Shown here: positions 1 to 11,697 of the stretch, piece after piece
Layout of the letters: every line of letters starts with the position of its first letter
How positions within the stretch are numbered: the stretch's first letter is position 1
Source of the DNA: Lumbricus terrestris
Taxonomy: Eukaryota; Annelida; Clitellata; Crassiclitellata; Lumbricidae
Assembly: GCA_949752735.1 (NCBI GenBank)
Contig: OX457036.1
Span: forward strand, 17,384,933-17,448,932
Reading direction: 5' to 3'
Length of the DNA stretch: 64,000 nucleotides
Program-made: the position numbers and the translations under genes
Notes under the pieces: model-generated
What the model saw: only the letters and a program-made list of their open reading frames with translations
Told to the model about the DNA's origin: nothing
Databases searched by the model: none

Positions 1-2
1 TC

Positions 3-1379
3 CAGCCTAGCACTCGCATTCTCTTGGCTGCTAACGGAACACAGATAAGGGTTTTGGGTCAGGTTGATGTCCCAATCAGGATTTCCAGAGGTTTTTCCAT
101 TGAGACAAATTTTCTCGTCTCTGACCAGATTGGGGAACCAATGCTGGGAATGGATTGGTTGAGGCAACACCGCTGTCGACTTGGTTTTGGTCAGGGTGCA
201 CTCTTTGTTGGTAGACGCCGCATTTCTTTGGTTAAGGGCAATGGTTCACTTTGGTGTCGCAGGGTTATTGTTGCTGAGGAGACAACTGTTCTTCCTCGTT
301 CGCAGTGCGATATCCCTTGTAGGACGCAATATCGTGATTTGACGACCACAGCTGAAGCGTGGATGACTGAATCTAAAGAGATTCGGCCGGGATTGCATGT
401 AGCTAGAGTTGTGCTGAATGATGATGATGATAAAATGTGCATTCGTGTGGTGAATTTGAATGAACAGCCTGCGATGTTAACTACTGACTTGATGTTGGGC
501 GATTTGCACCCCGTAAATGTTGAAGTAATGGAAGGCAGTGATAGACAGACGGGTCCGGAAGCACAGTTAGTGGAAAAATTGATGGAAGATGTCTCCGAGG
601 ATGTTTCGGCTGAGGTGAAAGAACGTCTGAAGAATTTGTTGGTCGAGTACGGAAGCATTTTCTCGACCACTGACCATGATTTGGGAAGGACCATGATTAC
701 TCAGCATAGGATTGATACTGGGGACTCTCATCCGGTGAGACAACCGTTGAGGAGGCAACCGCTTCCATATCAGGCTACCATTGATGCGCAACTGGAACAA
801 ATGTTGGTAACTGGAGTTGTGGAACCAGACGGGAACGGGCAGACGTATTCGACCTACGCTGCGGAATTGCTGGAAAAGTTTGAAAAAGCGTATCGCGCTG
901 CACGCCAAGGTCTCAGAAAGGGCGCTGAGCGACGCAAGCACAGCTACGACCTGCGTGTACGACCAGCGAAATTTGAAGCCGGAGACTGGGTTTACTACTT
1001 CAGTCCACGGAAATTTGTGGGACGTAGTCCGAAGTTCCAGCGTAATTTCACTGGTCCGTGGATGATTGTGCGGGCGTGTGGTCCGGTCAACTATCTTCTC
1101 CAAAAGTCGCCGAAGGCTAAACCCTTCGTGGCGCACGTAGACAAGCTTCGCCACTGTTATGGAAGGACGAAGGGAGAATGGACTGAGGCGACCGAAAAAG
1201 TGACCGGAGGGTCGCCCCAAAAAGTGACCGGGAGCGCCACGGCTTCTACCAGTCGACGGCCACACCGCCGTGGGGACGGAACGCGCGAAACGGATGCGCA
1301 CGACCAGGATTTGGACGGAGTGGCGACCTCTACAGGTCGACCACGACGCAACGTTGGCCGTCCTGTCCGCTTTCAGTGA
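3..1379 (+). pseudogene. 5'-truncated Ty3/gypsy pol ORF with internal deletion
   Basis: The frame is open from the window edge to a TGA at 1377-1379, so it is the tail of a longer gag-pol. Position 24 is a TTG with no claim to be a start. The first ~165 codons look like a retropepsin-type region (FLVSDQIGEPMLGMDWL). They are followed by the N-terminal edge of a reverse transcriptase (HPVRQPLRRQPLPYQ, MLVTGVVEP). Near position 830 the frame jumps to the C-terminal part of a gypsy integrase: a basic YDLRVRPAKFEAGDWVYY stretch and a GPY/F-like module (TGPWMIVRACGPVNYLL). The RT palm, RNase H and DDE core are absent, so this is an in-frame internal deletion, presumably of a few kb, and the product cannot be autonomous. 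The 3' LTR follows at 2003. Family assignment rests on these motifs; I recognise no named element. Confidence 0.8.
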
Positions 1380-2002
1380 ACGCGGCTGAAAGCAAATTAG
1401 TTTAATAATTGTTGAGTCGTGCCTGACTCCGAGCTTATTTTTTTTGATTAGGCGTAATTGCCGGCTGTATAGTTAGCTATTCAATTGTTGTACTTATGCT
1501 ATGTCGTTTTTGAAAAAAAAGAGAAGAAAGAAGGGGGGTGTGAACAAAACAGTTCACACCGTACCCGAAATGAAAAAAAAAATAGAGAAATAAGCCTAAA
1601 AAAAAAAAGAGAAAAAAAAAAGAAAAACAGGCAGAGACATGAAAAACAGGCGAGAAAAAAAATAATAAAAGGGGGTTGTGACCGAGATGGCACTTCGCAC
1701 CCGCAAGAAAAGAGCCGAACAAAAAGGGGGATGTGCGCGAAAAGCACTTCGCACCCGATTCAGCTTGGCTATTTATGATGTCTTTAATTACGGTACCGTG
1801 TGGCAGTTATTTCTGTGGCAAGCTGATGTACAGCATTTTGCTGATTGGAAAACGTGTTAGATTTTCTTTTGGTACAGATACTCTTGCATTTGCTGTATAG
1901 TTGGACAATTAATCGTGTTTTATAGGATGTTTTACTCCGATTGTCGGGTAGATTTTCTGTTAGTGCTCCAAGGTGGGCCTTGGATTGCTTCTGGGGGAGG
2001 CG
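1380..2002 (+). other. Retrotransposon 3' leader with iterated purine-rich hairpin units
   Basis: This non-coding interval lies between the pol stop and the 3' LTR. From about 1510 to 1760 it is very A/G-rich and carries three related units: a run of A, then AAGGGGG, then a GTG-rich arm paired with a CAC-rich arm (GGTGTGAAC at 1537 with GTTCACACC at 1552; variants near 1673 and 1728 end in CACTTCGCACCCG). A final purine tract, CTGGGGGAGGCG at 1991-2002, abuts the LTR and is the likely polypurine primer. The ORFs across the A-runs are low-complexity shadows. Confidence 0.55.
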
Positions 2003-2079
2003 TGTTGTAAAAATAGGCCCCTGCAGTTTGTTTTAATTAATTGTCCGTGTCCCTGTCTGCCTGTGTATCGTTGAAACAT

Positions 2080-2270
2080 GCCGTCTACTTAATTTATGCA
2101 TAGGCGTGGCTAAGCGTCTACATGGCGTCTACTTAATTTATGCATAGGCGTGGCTAAGCGTCTACATGGCGTCTACTTAATTTATGCAAGGCGTGGCTAA
2201 GCGTCTACCTGGGCCTGACAGGCGACTACATAATATATGCAGGGCGTGGTCCAGCGTCTACATAATATAT
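2080..2270 (+). repeat. 44-bp tandem repeat in the U3 part of the LTR
   Basis: Three near-perfect 44-bp units containing GTCTACTTAATTTATGCA and GGCGTGGCTAAGCGTCTAC start at 2080, 2124 and 2168. Two diverged units with AATATATGCA follow, just upstream of the TATA-like box. Repeats at this place in an LTR are often enhancer repeats; that role is inferred from position only. Confidence 0.75.
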
Positions 2271-2542
2271 GCATGGGCGTGGCTTGGCGCATACGTATAT
2301 ATACGAGTGCGTGCGCAGGCAACACAGTCATCGAAATACAGTCACCGAGAAGAAGTCATCGAGAGTCAGCGATCGAAACAGTCACGTCAAGGAACACAGT
2401 TGTTACAACAGTCGTCGAACGGAAGGATCAGCCGACGCGGTCGCCGTGAGATAGAAGGGAGCTGCGACAGCCGAGTGTTACAGGTTCGAGGCGCAGTGCC
2501 GCTACGAGTCGTACGGGAGAAAACGCTTCGAAGAGCGCTACG

Positions 2543-2801
2543 GTGAATCTACGACGACTACGATCCGACGCTGTCGACGACGAAAGGTTCGTAAGCCTTT
2601 GCTGTCCGACGCTGGTGGCTGGGGTTCGATTCTTGACCCACAGTCGTGCTCTTCTGTAACTCGACGCGGCTGACGGCGGAAAGTCTGGGGACTTTCGTGA
2701 ATCTACGACGACTACGATCCGACGCTGTCGACGACGAAAGGTTCGTAAGCCTTTGCTGTCCGACGCTGGTGGCTGGGGTTCGATTCTTGACCCACAGTCG
2801 T
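2543..2801 (+). repeat. Identical 105-bp direct duplication in the LTR leader
   Basis: Positions 2543-2647 and 2697-2801 are identical (GTGAATCTACGACGACTACG ... CCCACAGTCGT), offset by 154 bp. The perfect identity indicates a recent duplication inside the LTR. Confidence 0.85.
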
Positions 2802-3094
2802 TCTCTCTGCCATCCGACGCTGCTGTCGACGGAGAGTCTGGTGATTCTCGCTACGCAACGACGACGCCATTCGACTCCGGATCTGCCAACGTTTCCGACC
2901 GGGTGAGCGCAGTGGTTCAGTTTTATCGCTACGCAACGACGACGTCGACTCTGGTTCGAAACCCGACCCGTTTCACCGACTTCGACGTGCGCTGGCGAAG
3001 CAGCGGTCCTCTACGCGACGACGATTCAGCATTCTGCGTTGGCAATTACTGTAGATAGTGGTATATTAGTTTTCAGACAGTGGCGCTACGCGAA

Positions 3095-3138
3095 TTGCTC
3101 CGAACTTGCTCCGAACTTGCTCCGAACTTGCTCCGAAC
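3095..3138 (+). repeat. 11-bp tandem repeat (TTGCTCCGAAC)x4
   Basis: Four consecutive copies of TTGCTCCGAAC lie upstream of the AATAAA signal of the LTR. No function can be read from them. Confidence 0.85.
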
Positions 3139-3342
3139 TCTGGCGCTATAGAAGTTGGCTGAGGACAGCTTAACGAGGGTTTTCTTGAAGTCGAATAAAA
3201 GTGTTTCAAGCCTGACTGGCTAGTCGTCAATCCCCAGTTGACGCCGGACTACACGACGGACGGACATCGCCTTAACGACTAGGGTCTGGAGCTCGGTTCC
3301 TGGTGGTCTTTTGCCCAGCCCTAGTGGGTCGAGATTCTTTAC

Positions 3343-3397
<55 letters not shown>
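3343..3397 (+). repeat. (AAT)n microsatellite
   Basis: About 18 uninterrupted AAT units. The poly-tyrosine ORF on the opposite strand (3272-3586) is a by-product of this run. Confidence 0.97.
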
Positions 3398-4810
3398 GGC
3401 TAATATTGTGAAGGCCTCCGACGTATAGGCTACTGCAGCCATAAGTTTCAACCATAATAAAAAATTATTATGTGAGCCGCTCACGTGTGTATGTTGCGCC
3501 TCTGTTCCAGCAAGGGGTTCGTATGGTCTCTCAAGACTCTCATGTTTCCTATGCTTTAGTCGACAGGCTAGAGCTGCTATAGACACAGAATATTGTCTAT
3601 CGCAGTCTCAATAAGGCTGGCATTCCGTCAATCAAAGAGCCGTCGGTCCTTACCATGATGTAAGAAATACGTAGGCTATGGCTTACATCATGGTCCTTAC
3701 CAGATTGAACGGGAAAAGACCGGACGGACAGACTCTAATCCCCAACGGGCGAGCTTTGATATGGGACGCGATAGCAGTGGACACGGTCGTGGTGGCTACC
3801 CCGTATAAACTTCAGAACGCACCGGGCCGGGAGAACTGCGGAGAACAGCGGCGTTGGCAGGGGGGTTTCGGGGTTAAACCCCCCCCCATTGGCTCCGAAA
3901 AAAGGTTTTTTTAAGGTTATTTTTCCATTTAAGTAAGAAAAATAGCAAAAAACAGGGTTTCCGGCCATAAACCCCACCCCCATAAAAAATTTCTGGCTAC
4001 GCCACTGGCGGAGAAAGCCACCACAAGGGAGCTAATTGCTAAACATGCGACCTCGTCCGGGAAAAGGGACCACTTAATTGTTGCGTTCTAGATCAGTGGG
4101 AAAATGGAGATCCACTTAAAACCACGGCTAAAACCATGATTGTCGTGTTTGCGTTTATTTCAGGCAATTACACCTTTCGCTCTGTTTTAAACATCCTACG
4201 CCACCTGATGCATTAATGCAGAAATATGCATCAGGTAGAGACAGATTTAAGTCCATCTGCGATTTCCCGCCATATGATTATTTTTTATGCTGTCATTTAC
4301 AAAGGGCATTTAACATTGAACCATAATTATTTGAACCTTCAAATATGTAAAAATGTTAACAATTTCTTTTCCCTCGGAGTTTCCGTGCTAAGAGCTCGTC
4401 TGGTCAGTTAATTCATTCATTCATTCATTCATTCATTCATTCATTTCAAAAATCTATATTCTTAGTATGCGGACTGACGTCACGGCTCATTTGCATAATG
4501 GCCTGCGCCATATTGGTTCGCAGGCAATGCTTGTTGACATTGGATATGTATGCGAATGGCGCTTATTATAAAAATGATTTTCTGTGTTTTTACTGTTTTG
4601 TCTGCGGCAAACTTACTGTCAGAGATAAAGGTTCAATTAGAGAAGTCCAAAGTACACGAGCTTGAATGTCGAGGTTAACGCGAGAAGAGCATCGGCGGCT
4701 AAAAACTACAGCCAGAGACATGCAATCGATCGCAAGCAAAATAGGCCTAATGTAACTAATGCTGTGTCAGTCCAATTATACGATCTAACCTAAAATCTAC
4801 AAAAAGAGTA
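3398..4810. other. Non-coding stretch with a degenerate MITE end and ATTC repeat
   Basis: No gene is recognised. Around 3850-4012 there is G/C-run and A/T-run sequence ending in TGGCTACGCCACTG at 3993-4006, which looks like one end of a degraded hAT-type MITE; no convincing partner end was found. A dyad ACCTGATGCA...TGCATCAGGT lies at 4202-4236. An (ATTC)n run fills 4411-4446. Confidence 0.5.
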
Positions 4811-5392
4811 GGTCAACACCCAATTGACCTTCAAAGTTTTCTCCCGTTTTTTCCCTTGTGTTCAGTAGCGTAGCCTACACCTAGCCTAGTCACTGTATTT
4901 CGTTATCTAAAGCTAGGGTATAAATCTCTAAAGTTCTTAACTTGTTCAATTACAACAAAGCTCTGTTTCTTGTATTTTCTTCTTCTTCGTTCATAACACA
5001 CGCAGATAACACAACAATAGATCAACGACGACAAACGCTTGAATTCTACGACAGCAACGCAACTATTATTATCTAAACTCCACTGTTCTCTAAAACGTCT
5101 TCTACTCTCTCCCTACTATCAACGCCTTCTTCTACTACTTCTTACACTGTCTGGGCGTACACTCTTCCCCTGGCCGCTCTGTCCTTCTATCTGCCTCTCT
5201 CCGTGTATCTGTCCGTCTGTCTGTCTATCTCTCTCTCTCTCGCGCTCTCCAGCGACGGTCGGCCGAGCCGCGCTAAACTTTCCCGCCAGTCTGGCACCTG
5301 CAGGCCTAACTGTCTAGACGCTGACCTTGAGCTGGTCTAGTCGTACGCCTAAACATCAACTGACTAAATAGACTATACAAAATTAGCTCACA
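4811..5392 (-). repeat. LTR A (3' LTR of copy 1)
   Basis: About 582 bp. On the plus strand it starts GGTCAACACC, where the other three copies have TGTCAACACC, and ends ...TTAGCTCACA next to the polypurine tract. The ORF at 5039-5317 (MNSTTATQLLLSK...) recurs in the other LTR copies and is an LTR shadow, not a gene. Confidence 0.88.
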
Positions 5393-5395
5393 TTA

Positions 5396-5412
5396 CCTCC
5401 TTCCTTTCTTTT
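5396..5412 (-). other. Polypurine tract of copy 1
   Basis: On the minus strand AAAAGAAAGGAAGGAGG lies three bases before the 3' LTR start TGTGAGC, the normal place for the plus-strand primer. The interval 5393-5505 holds only this and the short 3' untranslated part. Confidence 0.8.
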
Positions 5413-5505
5413 AAAGAGAGCTAATTATCTATAAAAATTAGCGAACGTACCTTAACTAAATAATGCAAATAGTCCATAACATAATACATCATAAAATATC
5501 TTATA

Positions 5506-8500
5506 CTACAATCTAGACAGACAATCAGCTACTACATTCAATTTACCTTTCTTATAGTTCAATAGAATGTCAAAATTTTGCAATGATAAAGACCATCTGA
5601 CTAATTTAGCAGATTTCGACATTGATTCAGTCAAATAAACTAAAGGGTTATGGTCCGTAAACACATTGATTTTAGAACCAATAAGAATTTCTTTCAACTT
5701 GTTTAAAGCCCATATGATCGCATAGGCTTCCTTCTCAATCGTCGCCCACCTCCTCTGGGTATCTGTCAGCTTCTGACTGATAAATGAAACGGGACGTTCT
5801 ATCCCTTCCTCGTCCACCTGAGACAGGACCGCTCCCACAGCAAAATCACTGCTATCACAGTACAAATTAAATGGTTTCCCAACCTCAAACATATATAGAA
5901 TCACATTTGATAAGACAATCTGCTTAAGGGAATCAAAGGCTTTCTGATGTACATCAGTCCAAACAATGTTATCAGGTACTTTCTTGCTAGTCAAATCTGT
6001 TAATGGTTTAGCAATTTCAGCAAAATTACAAATAAACTGTCTGTAAAATCCAAAAATCCTAAGACTTGCTTCACTTCCTTTCTGGTTTCAGGTTTCTTCA
6101 AATTAATTAAACTGTCAATCCTGTCTGGATTCATCATCTTCTTCCCTGATCCTATGAGGTGACCGATGAACTTCACCTCACTCTTACCAAACACACATTT
6201 CTTCAAGTTCAAGGTTACATTATGCAGTCTTATTTGTTTCAAAAATAATTCCAAATGTCTCAAATGAATGTCCCAATCATTAGAATGCACTGCAATGTCA
6301 TCAACATAAGGTTCAGTAAAATCATGAATCGGTTGCAAAATCATATTTATCGCTTTTACAAAAGTCCGTCCTGAGTTAATCATTCCAAAAGGGACACGCG
6401 TAAATTCATACAGTCCATTATGTGTAACGAACGCAGTCTTCCATTGGTCACTCTTTTTCACAGGACAAGTCCAATATGCACTGCGACAGTCCAGAACAGA
6501 AATGAACTTGGATTTTCCAACTTTGCTCAAGACATCGTTGACGATTGGCATAGGATATCGACAATTTTCAGTAAAAGAGTTAATGTACCTGTAGTCACAA
6601 GCCAATCTCAAGGATCCATTCTTCTTTTTGACGATGACAAGTGGACTTGCCATTCTGCTTGACGATGGTTGAATAATGTTTTCTTTCAGCATCTCTTGTA
6701 TTTGTTTTTCCACTTCTGCTCGGTATATTAATGGTATTCGATATGCCATGAATTCTTTTTCGCGAAAGTCTGGTCTCAGCACCACTTCGTGTTCTACCAA
6801 TGTACATAATCCAGGTTTGTCTGAGAATCTGTCTGCATATCGATTCAGTACATCAAGTAATTGTTTCTGTTGTTCGCTGGTCAGATGTCCAATTTGTTCG
6901 TAATCCAATTGAAGTGACTTCTGTTTTGTCTCTGAATAGTCTTCCTTCAGTGGTATTTCTACCACTGATCCAAATTCTTCATCCTCTTCCACAATCAGAC
7001 CACAAGACAATGTTCTCGTAATGAACTTCCTCATCTTGTTAGCATGAATAATCCGTCGACCGTTTTCGTTCATGTCCACCAGATACGAATATTTGGATCT
7101 TCTTTGCAGGACCTTGCATGGACCATGCCATCGTGAGATCAATTTATTGGTTGACGTAGGATACAGCACGATGACGTTCTCTCCTGGCTCGAATTCTTTA
7201 TCTTTTGCTCTTTTGTTGTATTGACTGGCGTACTGTTTTTGCTTTTCTCCAGCACAGCTCTCGGCGAATGTCAAGGCCTTTTCCATGTCTGCTCTTAAAT
7301 TTTTCAGGTATTTTGCCGGTTGCACTCCAATGTTCGGTGGTAGATTTATTTCTTTGGTCCAGCTTTCTTTAAGGATGGTGAGTGGCCCTCTCGGTAACTT
7401 TCCATAGACCAGCAAATACGGTGCCACTCCTGTAGTTGCGTTAGGCACTTCTCTCAATGCCCATACTGTAAATGGAATAATTTTATGCCACTGTCTCGGA
7501 TTTTCCACAACGACATGATGAATCATTTTCTTGAACGTTTGATTCCATCTCTCCACCAATCCTGCCGCTTCTGGATGTCCTGGCGAATCGAATCGAGGAC
7601 AACATCCCATCAGTTTCAGAAATTCTCTTGTTAGACTGGCTGTAAAATTCGTCCCTCTGTCGCTCGTGATCACTGACGGAACTCCCACATCCATGAACAG
7701 CTTCATCAAAGCTTCGCATACAGCCTTCGCGGTCAATGACTTCATCAAGAATATTGTCGGCCATCTCGTACATGAGTCCACGATGCACAAACAATACTTA
7801 TGCCCTGCTGCTGAAGTCGGTTCGATCGGTCCTACGACGTCCATGGTCATTCTTCTGAACGGCACATCCTCTCTTGGTATTGGTGTAATCGGCACTCGAT
7901 CCATCACCAAACTTCGTGCTTTCAGCTGACACTTCTCACAGGACTTGCAGAACTTCACCACATCTCTACGCATTCTTGGCCACACAAAGGACAACTTGAT
8001 ACGTTCCCTTGTCTTCTCTTCTCCCAAGTGTCCGCCAAATACTGACTCATGTGCTAATTCCATCACCTGAATTCTTCTTTCCTTCGGCAACACCAACTGA
8101 TACACCAACTGGTCCAACATTTGATGCTTCTTATACATCAACCCATTCACCACACTAAACTCTGATCCTTTGTCTTCAGCTATCTTCCACCACGACCTCA
8201 GTGACTCGTCATTTCTCTGCTGCTCTTCAAATTTCATTGCGTCTGCCAATTGTCTTTCATCACTTGTATTCTCGGCAAATAAATCCCTCATACTCGTGTC
8301 CATTTCACCATCACTTCCAGAATCATCATAATCATTATCACGTTCACATGCAACCATCTCTTCTTCAATTTCATTGTTTCCGGATGTTATTCCTTCTTCT
8401 TCTTGAATGCTTTGTTCATCATCGCTTTCTGTATCCTCATCTAGCAAACTTTCATTTGACTTTTCCTCTTCTCCTTCTTCCACTTCATTTCTCCGACTCT

Positions 8501-11102
8501 GTGCTCTTGTAGTCACATTCGCTTGCAATTCTCCTTGTAATACATTCACTGGTGGAACCTCTTTCAGTTCTGCGATTATCTCCGGATGCAGCAAGAACTT
8601 CTCTTTGTTATCTTTGCACAAGACTGCCGGAATGCTGGCACACACTAAGGTTAAATATGGCGCGATATTTACTCCCTTGTCTTTCCAATTTCCTCCTTCG
8701 TTATGACAACTCATCCGCACTTCGATTTTCACCAACTTAGCTGGAATGGGTTCTCCAGCCACACATTGCAAATGTACTCTGCCAATTTCTTCCACTGTCG
8801 CTCCTTTCAACAATTCCTCATTGATTACTGGAATCTCAGTACCAGAGTCGATCAGCGCTCTGACTTGCACGGGATGACAACTGTCATCATTTCCACGTAT
8901 CTCTACATTGACATGCTGTAGTAAAGACTTCTTTGTACGTTGACACTCATCTTTGCTTTCTGTTTCTCGACCAGCATCTTTAATTGGAGCAGAATTTACT
9001 ATTTCTCTCTGTATAGCAAATTGAGGCGTGCACTTCATCACTGACTTCACTTCCGTTTCGTGGTTGTCTTGTTCTTCATACTGATTCGGTGCATTCCTTA
9101 CTTGTATCTGATTTACTCTGAGATTTTCTGCACTTCGAGTAAATCTATTTCTCAGATTTGTCGTTCTTGGTGGTGCTTTGCAATCCTTTATCAGATGTCG
9201 GTCTGACTGACAATTATGGCAACGTTTCTTAATAATCCCTCTCTGTTCAGTGTTCTCCCGCCTGTAATTGTACGCTGTATTGTTTTCTCTTTGGCGTCCC
9301 ATCACTGGAATTCGACTGTACATTTGTCTGTCACCCGTTGCTTCTCTTCTATCTTGACCAAACTGTCTTCCAGGAGCACCATCATTCCTCGCTTCGTTAT
9401 TTCTGGCTTGGTTTCCTGTTTCTTTGTTATTACTATTCCACCTGGGTTGCTTCGAACTATTACCCCATGCTTCATATCTCGGTTTGTCTTGAAACATTAG
9501 ACCAATTCGATTGTTCACGTGCACGTCTGCGAGTTCTGCAACATTACTGGCTTCCAAGCATTCAGTACCCTCCTTTGCTAGTACGAACTGTAGTGGACCC
9601 GGTGGTAGACATTCTTTCAACTTATCCGCCACCAACAGATCAAATAACTTCTCGTAGCTTTTACCCACTCGCCTACTTCTGACATAATAGTTCAACAGGT
9701 TCTTTAATCTTGCTGTAAACATCGTGTATGTTTCTTCCGCCGTTTTCCTCGCATCTCCAAATCGTGATCGATATTCTCTCGCTGTCAATTTGAATTCTTT
9801 CAGTAAATGTTCTTTCACTATGTCGTAATCGTCTAGATCATCGAAAGACAATCGATTCAACACCGTTCTTGCTCTTGGCGTCATTAGTGGCAACAGCAAT
9901 TTGACCCAAAACTGCTTTTCCACCGTAAAACTGTTGAATGCATTCTCAACTGTCTCAAAATATAATGGCACCTCCATCATATCATATGGCATCTTAGGTA
10001 ATACGTGTTTCATTGCATCACCTATCTTTTTAATCTTGGACACCATTGTCTCACTTTCTCTGACCCTGGTTCGTTCTGACTCTTCACGACTTCTTCTTTC
10101 GTCTTCATTTTGTTCCCTCAGTCTATTTTGATCTTCTACCCTACGCAGTTCTTCTTGTTCTATCTTTTGCTGCAACAATTCTAACTGTCTTCTGCGTTCC
10201 TCCTTTTCTATAGCCATTTCTCGGAGCTGAGCTTCCTTAAGAGCGAGTTTCTTTTGTTCTAATTCTAATTGTTCTTCCCTTTCTCTTTCCGCTTTTTCCA
10301 AATTTTCTTTCTCCATTTTCAATTCTTCCTGTCGAATCTCTTCGGCTCTTTGTAATTCTGCCAAACGCATGGCTTCTTTGTCTTCCTCACGCATCTTTTG
10401 CTCTTCGATCTGTTGTTTTCGTATTTCTTCATCACTTTTCCTTGCCCTCTCGTATTCTATCATCAATTCCATTCTTCTTCGTTCTGCTTCGTCACGATCT
10501 TTTTTCATTTGTTCTAGCTGAAGCTGGAACTGCTGCTTCTGCATCTGTATCTCTTCTTGTCTCATCCTTTCTGCTTGTTCTGTTCTTACTTTTTCCTCTT
10601 GTCTCCGTTCTTTCTCTTCTTGTTTCCTTTGTTCCTCTTTCTCTTTCTCCTCCTGTCTCCGTTTCTCTTCTTTCTCTTTCTCCTCCTGTCTCCGTTTCTC
10701 TTCTTTCTCTTTCTCCTCCTGTCTCCGTTTCTCTTCTTTCTCTTTCTCTTCTTGTTTTTGTTCTTTCTCCTCTCGTCTCCGTTGCTCCTCTTTTTCTTTC
10801 TCTTCCTGTCTACGTTTCTCCTCTTTTTCTTTCTCTTCTTGTCTGCGTTGCTCCTCCTTCATCATCATAAATTGCATCAACGCCTCCATAGACATAACCT
10901 GTGGTTTCTCCTCAACGCCACCTACAGCGCCTTTCTCTTCAGCTTCCTTTAGCCACACCTCTGCTAGGGCTCTCATCAAATTTTCCCTTGACATCTCTTC
11001 GACTTCTTCTATGTCGAGACCCTCTTCAATTAATAACTTTATTAATCGAGCAGACGACATCTTCTTTATACTCGCTTGCTTTTGTTCCGTAAGTTTCTCC
11101 AT
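5506..11102 (-). pseudogene. Frameshifted gag-pol of Gmr1-like element copy 1
   Basis: The frame starts at ATG 11100-11102 and runs 1700 codons to about 6000; the rest of RNase H continues in another frame at 5994-5506. Gag-like N-terminus: a long charged coiled-coil rich in KEEKRRQEEKEKEE, then a zinc knuckle CHNCQSDRHLIKDC near residue 627. Then a protease-like ALIDSGTEIPVI (~residue 750), integrase HHCC with CKSCEKC (~1015-1060) and a DDE core (MTMDVVGPI, VITSDRGTNF, AAGLVERWN). Next is an RT with YVDD (~1600) and an RNase H with YCDSSDFAVG and a final DCLSRL before the stop. No integrase follows RNase H, so the order is genuine. The break is in an A-run at 6052-6056, which is one base shorter than the sister copy's. 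The many plus-strand ORFs here are shadows. Confidence 0.9.
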
Positions 11103-11697
11103 CTTACTTTCTTACTTCAACTGATTTGCGTGAAGAAATCGAGGGAGTGACTATGCTTTCTGCAATTGGCTGACTTTACTTCTTATGGCTTGTTTATACA
11201 AGGAGCGAGTTTTGTATACCTCTCTCTGGCGTTGTCGTAATGTTATTCGTATACCCGTTGTATCTTCTCACCAGTTGTTCGGATGCTCAGTTTCCTTCTC
11301 CCGTTTGGTCAGCTCCTCAGATTGATTCGATATTCACCTTCAATTTACGGACGGTGAATATTCCGAAAATTGACGTCGAAAATGCTTCGTAAGCAAAATC
11401 CACCGTAGATATTCCTCCGACTGAAAATATTCCTCCAAATGAAAATATTCCTCCAAATGAAAATATTCCTCCAATTGAAAATATTCCTCCGATTGAAAAT
11501 ATTCCTCCAATTGAAAATATTCCTCCGATTGAAAATGTTGCTCCAATTGAAAATATTCCTCCGATTGAAAATATTCCTCCAAATGAAAATATTCCTTCAA
11601 TTGAAAATGTTGCTCCGATTGAAAATATTCCTCCGACTGAGTTCACTATCCCAACGTCCGTTGCTTGAATTCAGTATCCCACCGCTGCCACCAAAAA
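11103..11697 (-). other. 5' leader of copy 1, with 18-bp repeats and PBS
   Basis: This is the untranslated region between the 5' LTR and the gag ATG. It holds 12 full 18-bp units at 11411-11626 (plus a partial unit to 11640) of the form ATTCCTCCRAWTGAAAAT on the plus strand, and the primer-binding site at 11676-11693. The minus frame across the repeats is open ((SIGGIF)n) but opens with GTG, not ATG, and I do not call it a gene. Confidence 0.75.
11676..11693 (-). other. Primer-binding site, tRNA-Leu type
   Basis: The plus strand reads ATCCCACCGCTGCCACCA, which equals the 3' end of tRNA-Leu (AAG/UAG type) including CCA. On the minus strand it is therefore an 18-nt complement to the tRNA, four bases inside the 5' LTR. 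The tRNA identity is from memory of that isoacceptor's acceptor stem and T arm. Confidence 0.75.

Larger units (their letters stand above)
2003..3266 (+). repeat. 3' LTR of the plus-strand gypsy-type element
   Basis: It begins TGTTGTAAAAATAGG directly after the purine tract and ends ...GACGGACGGACA, giving TG...CA termini and about 1264 bp. It contains a TATA-like stretch (TATATATA at 2297), a long GC-rich leader, and an AATAAA signal at 3194-3199 near the 3' end. Its partner LTR is left of the window, so the ends and any target-site duplication cannot be verified here. The ORFs within it at 2184-3058 are not conserved proteins I recognise. Confidence 0.6.

Noticed and set aside
8201..10952. 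Many plus-strand ORFs across the Gmr1-like gag-pol
   Set aside because: Antisense shadows of the charged coiled-coil and pol frame; Phe/Leu/Ser-rich because of Glu/Lys/Arg codons on the other strand.
11317..11646. Upstream ORF (SIGGIF)n before gag in copy 1 (also 18662-18901 in copy 2)
   Set aside because: The apparent start is GTG and no ATG occurs in the frame; openness follows from an 18-bp repeat being a multiple of three.
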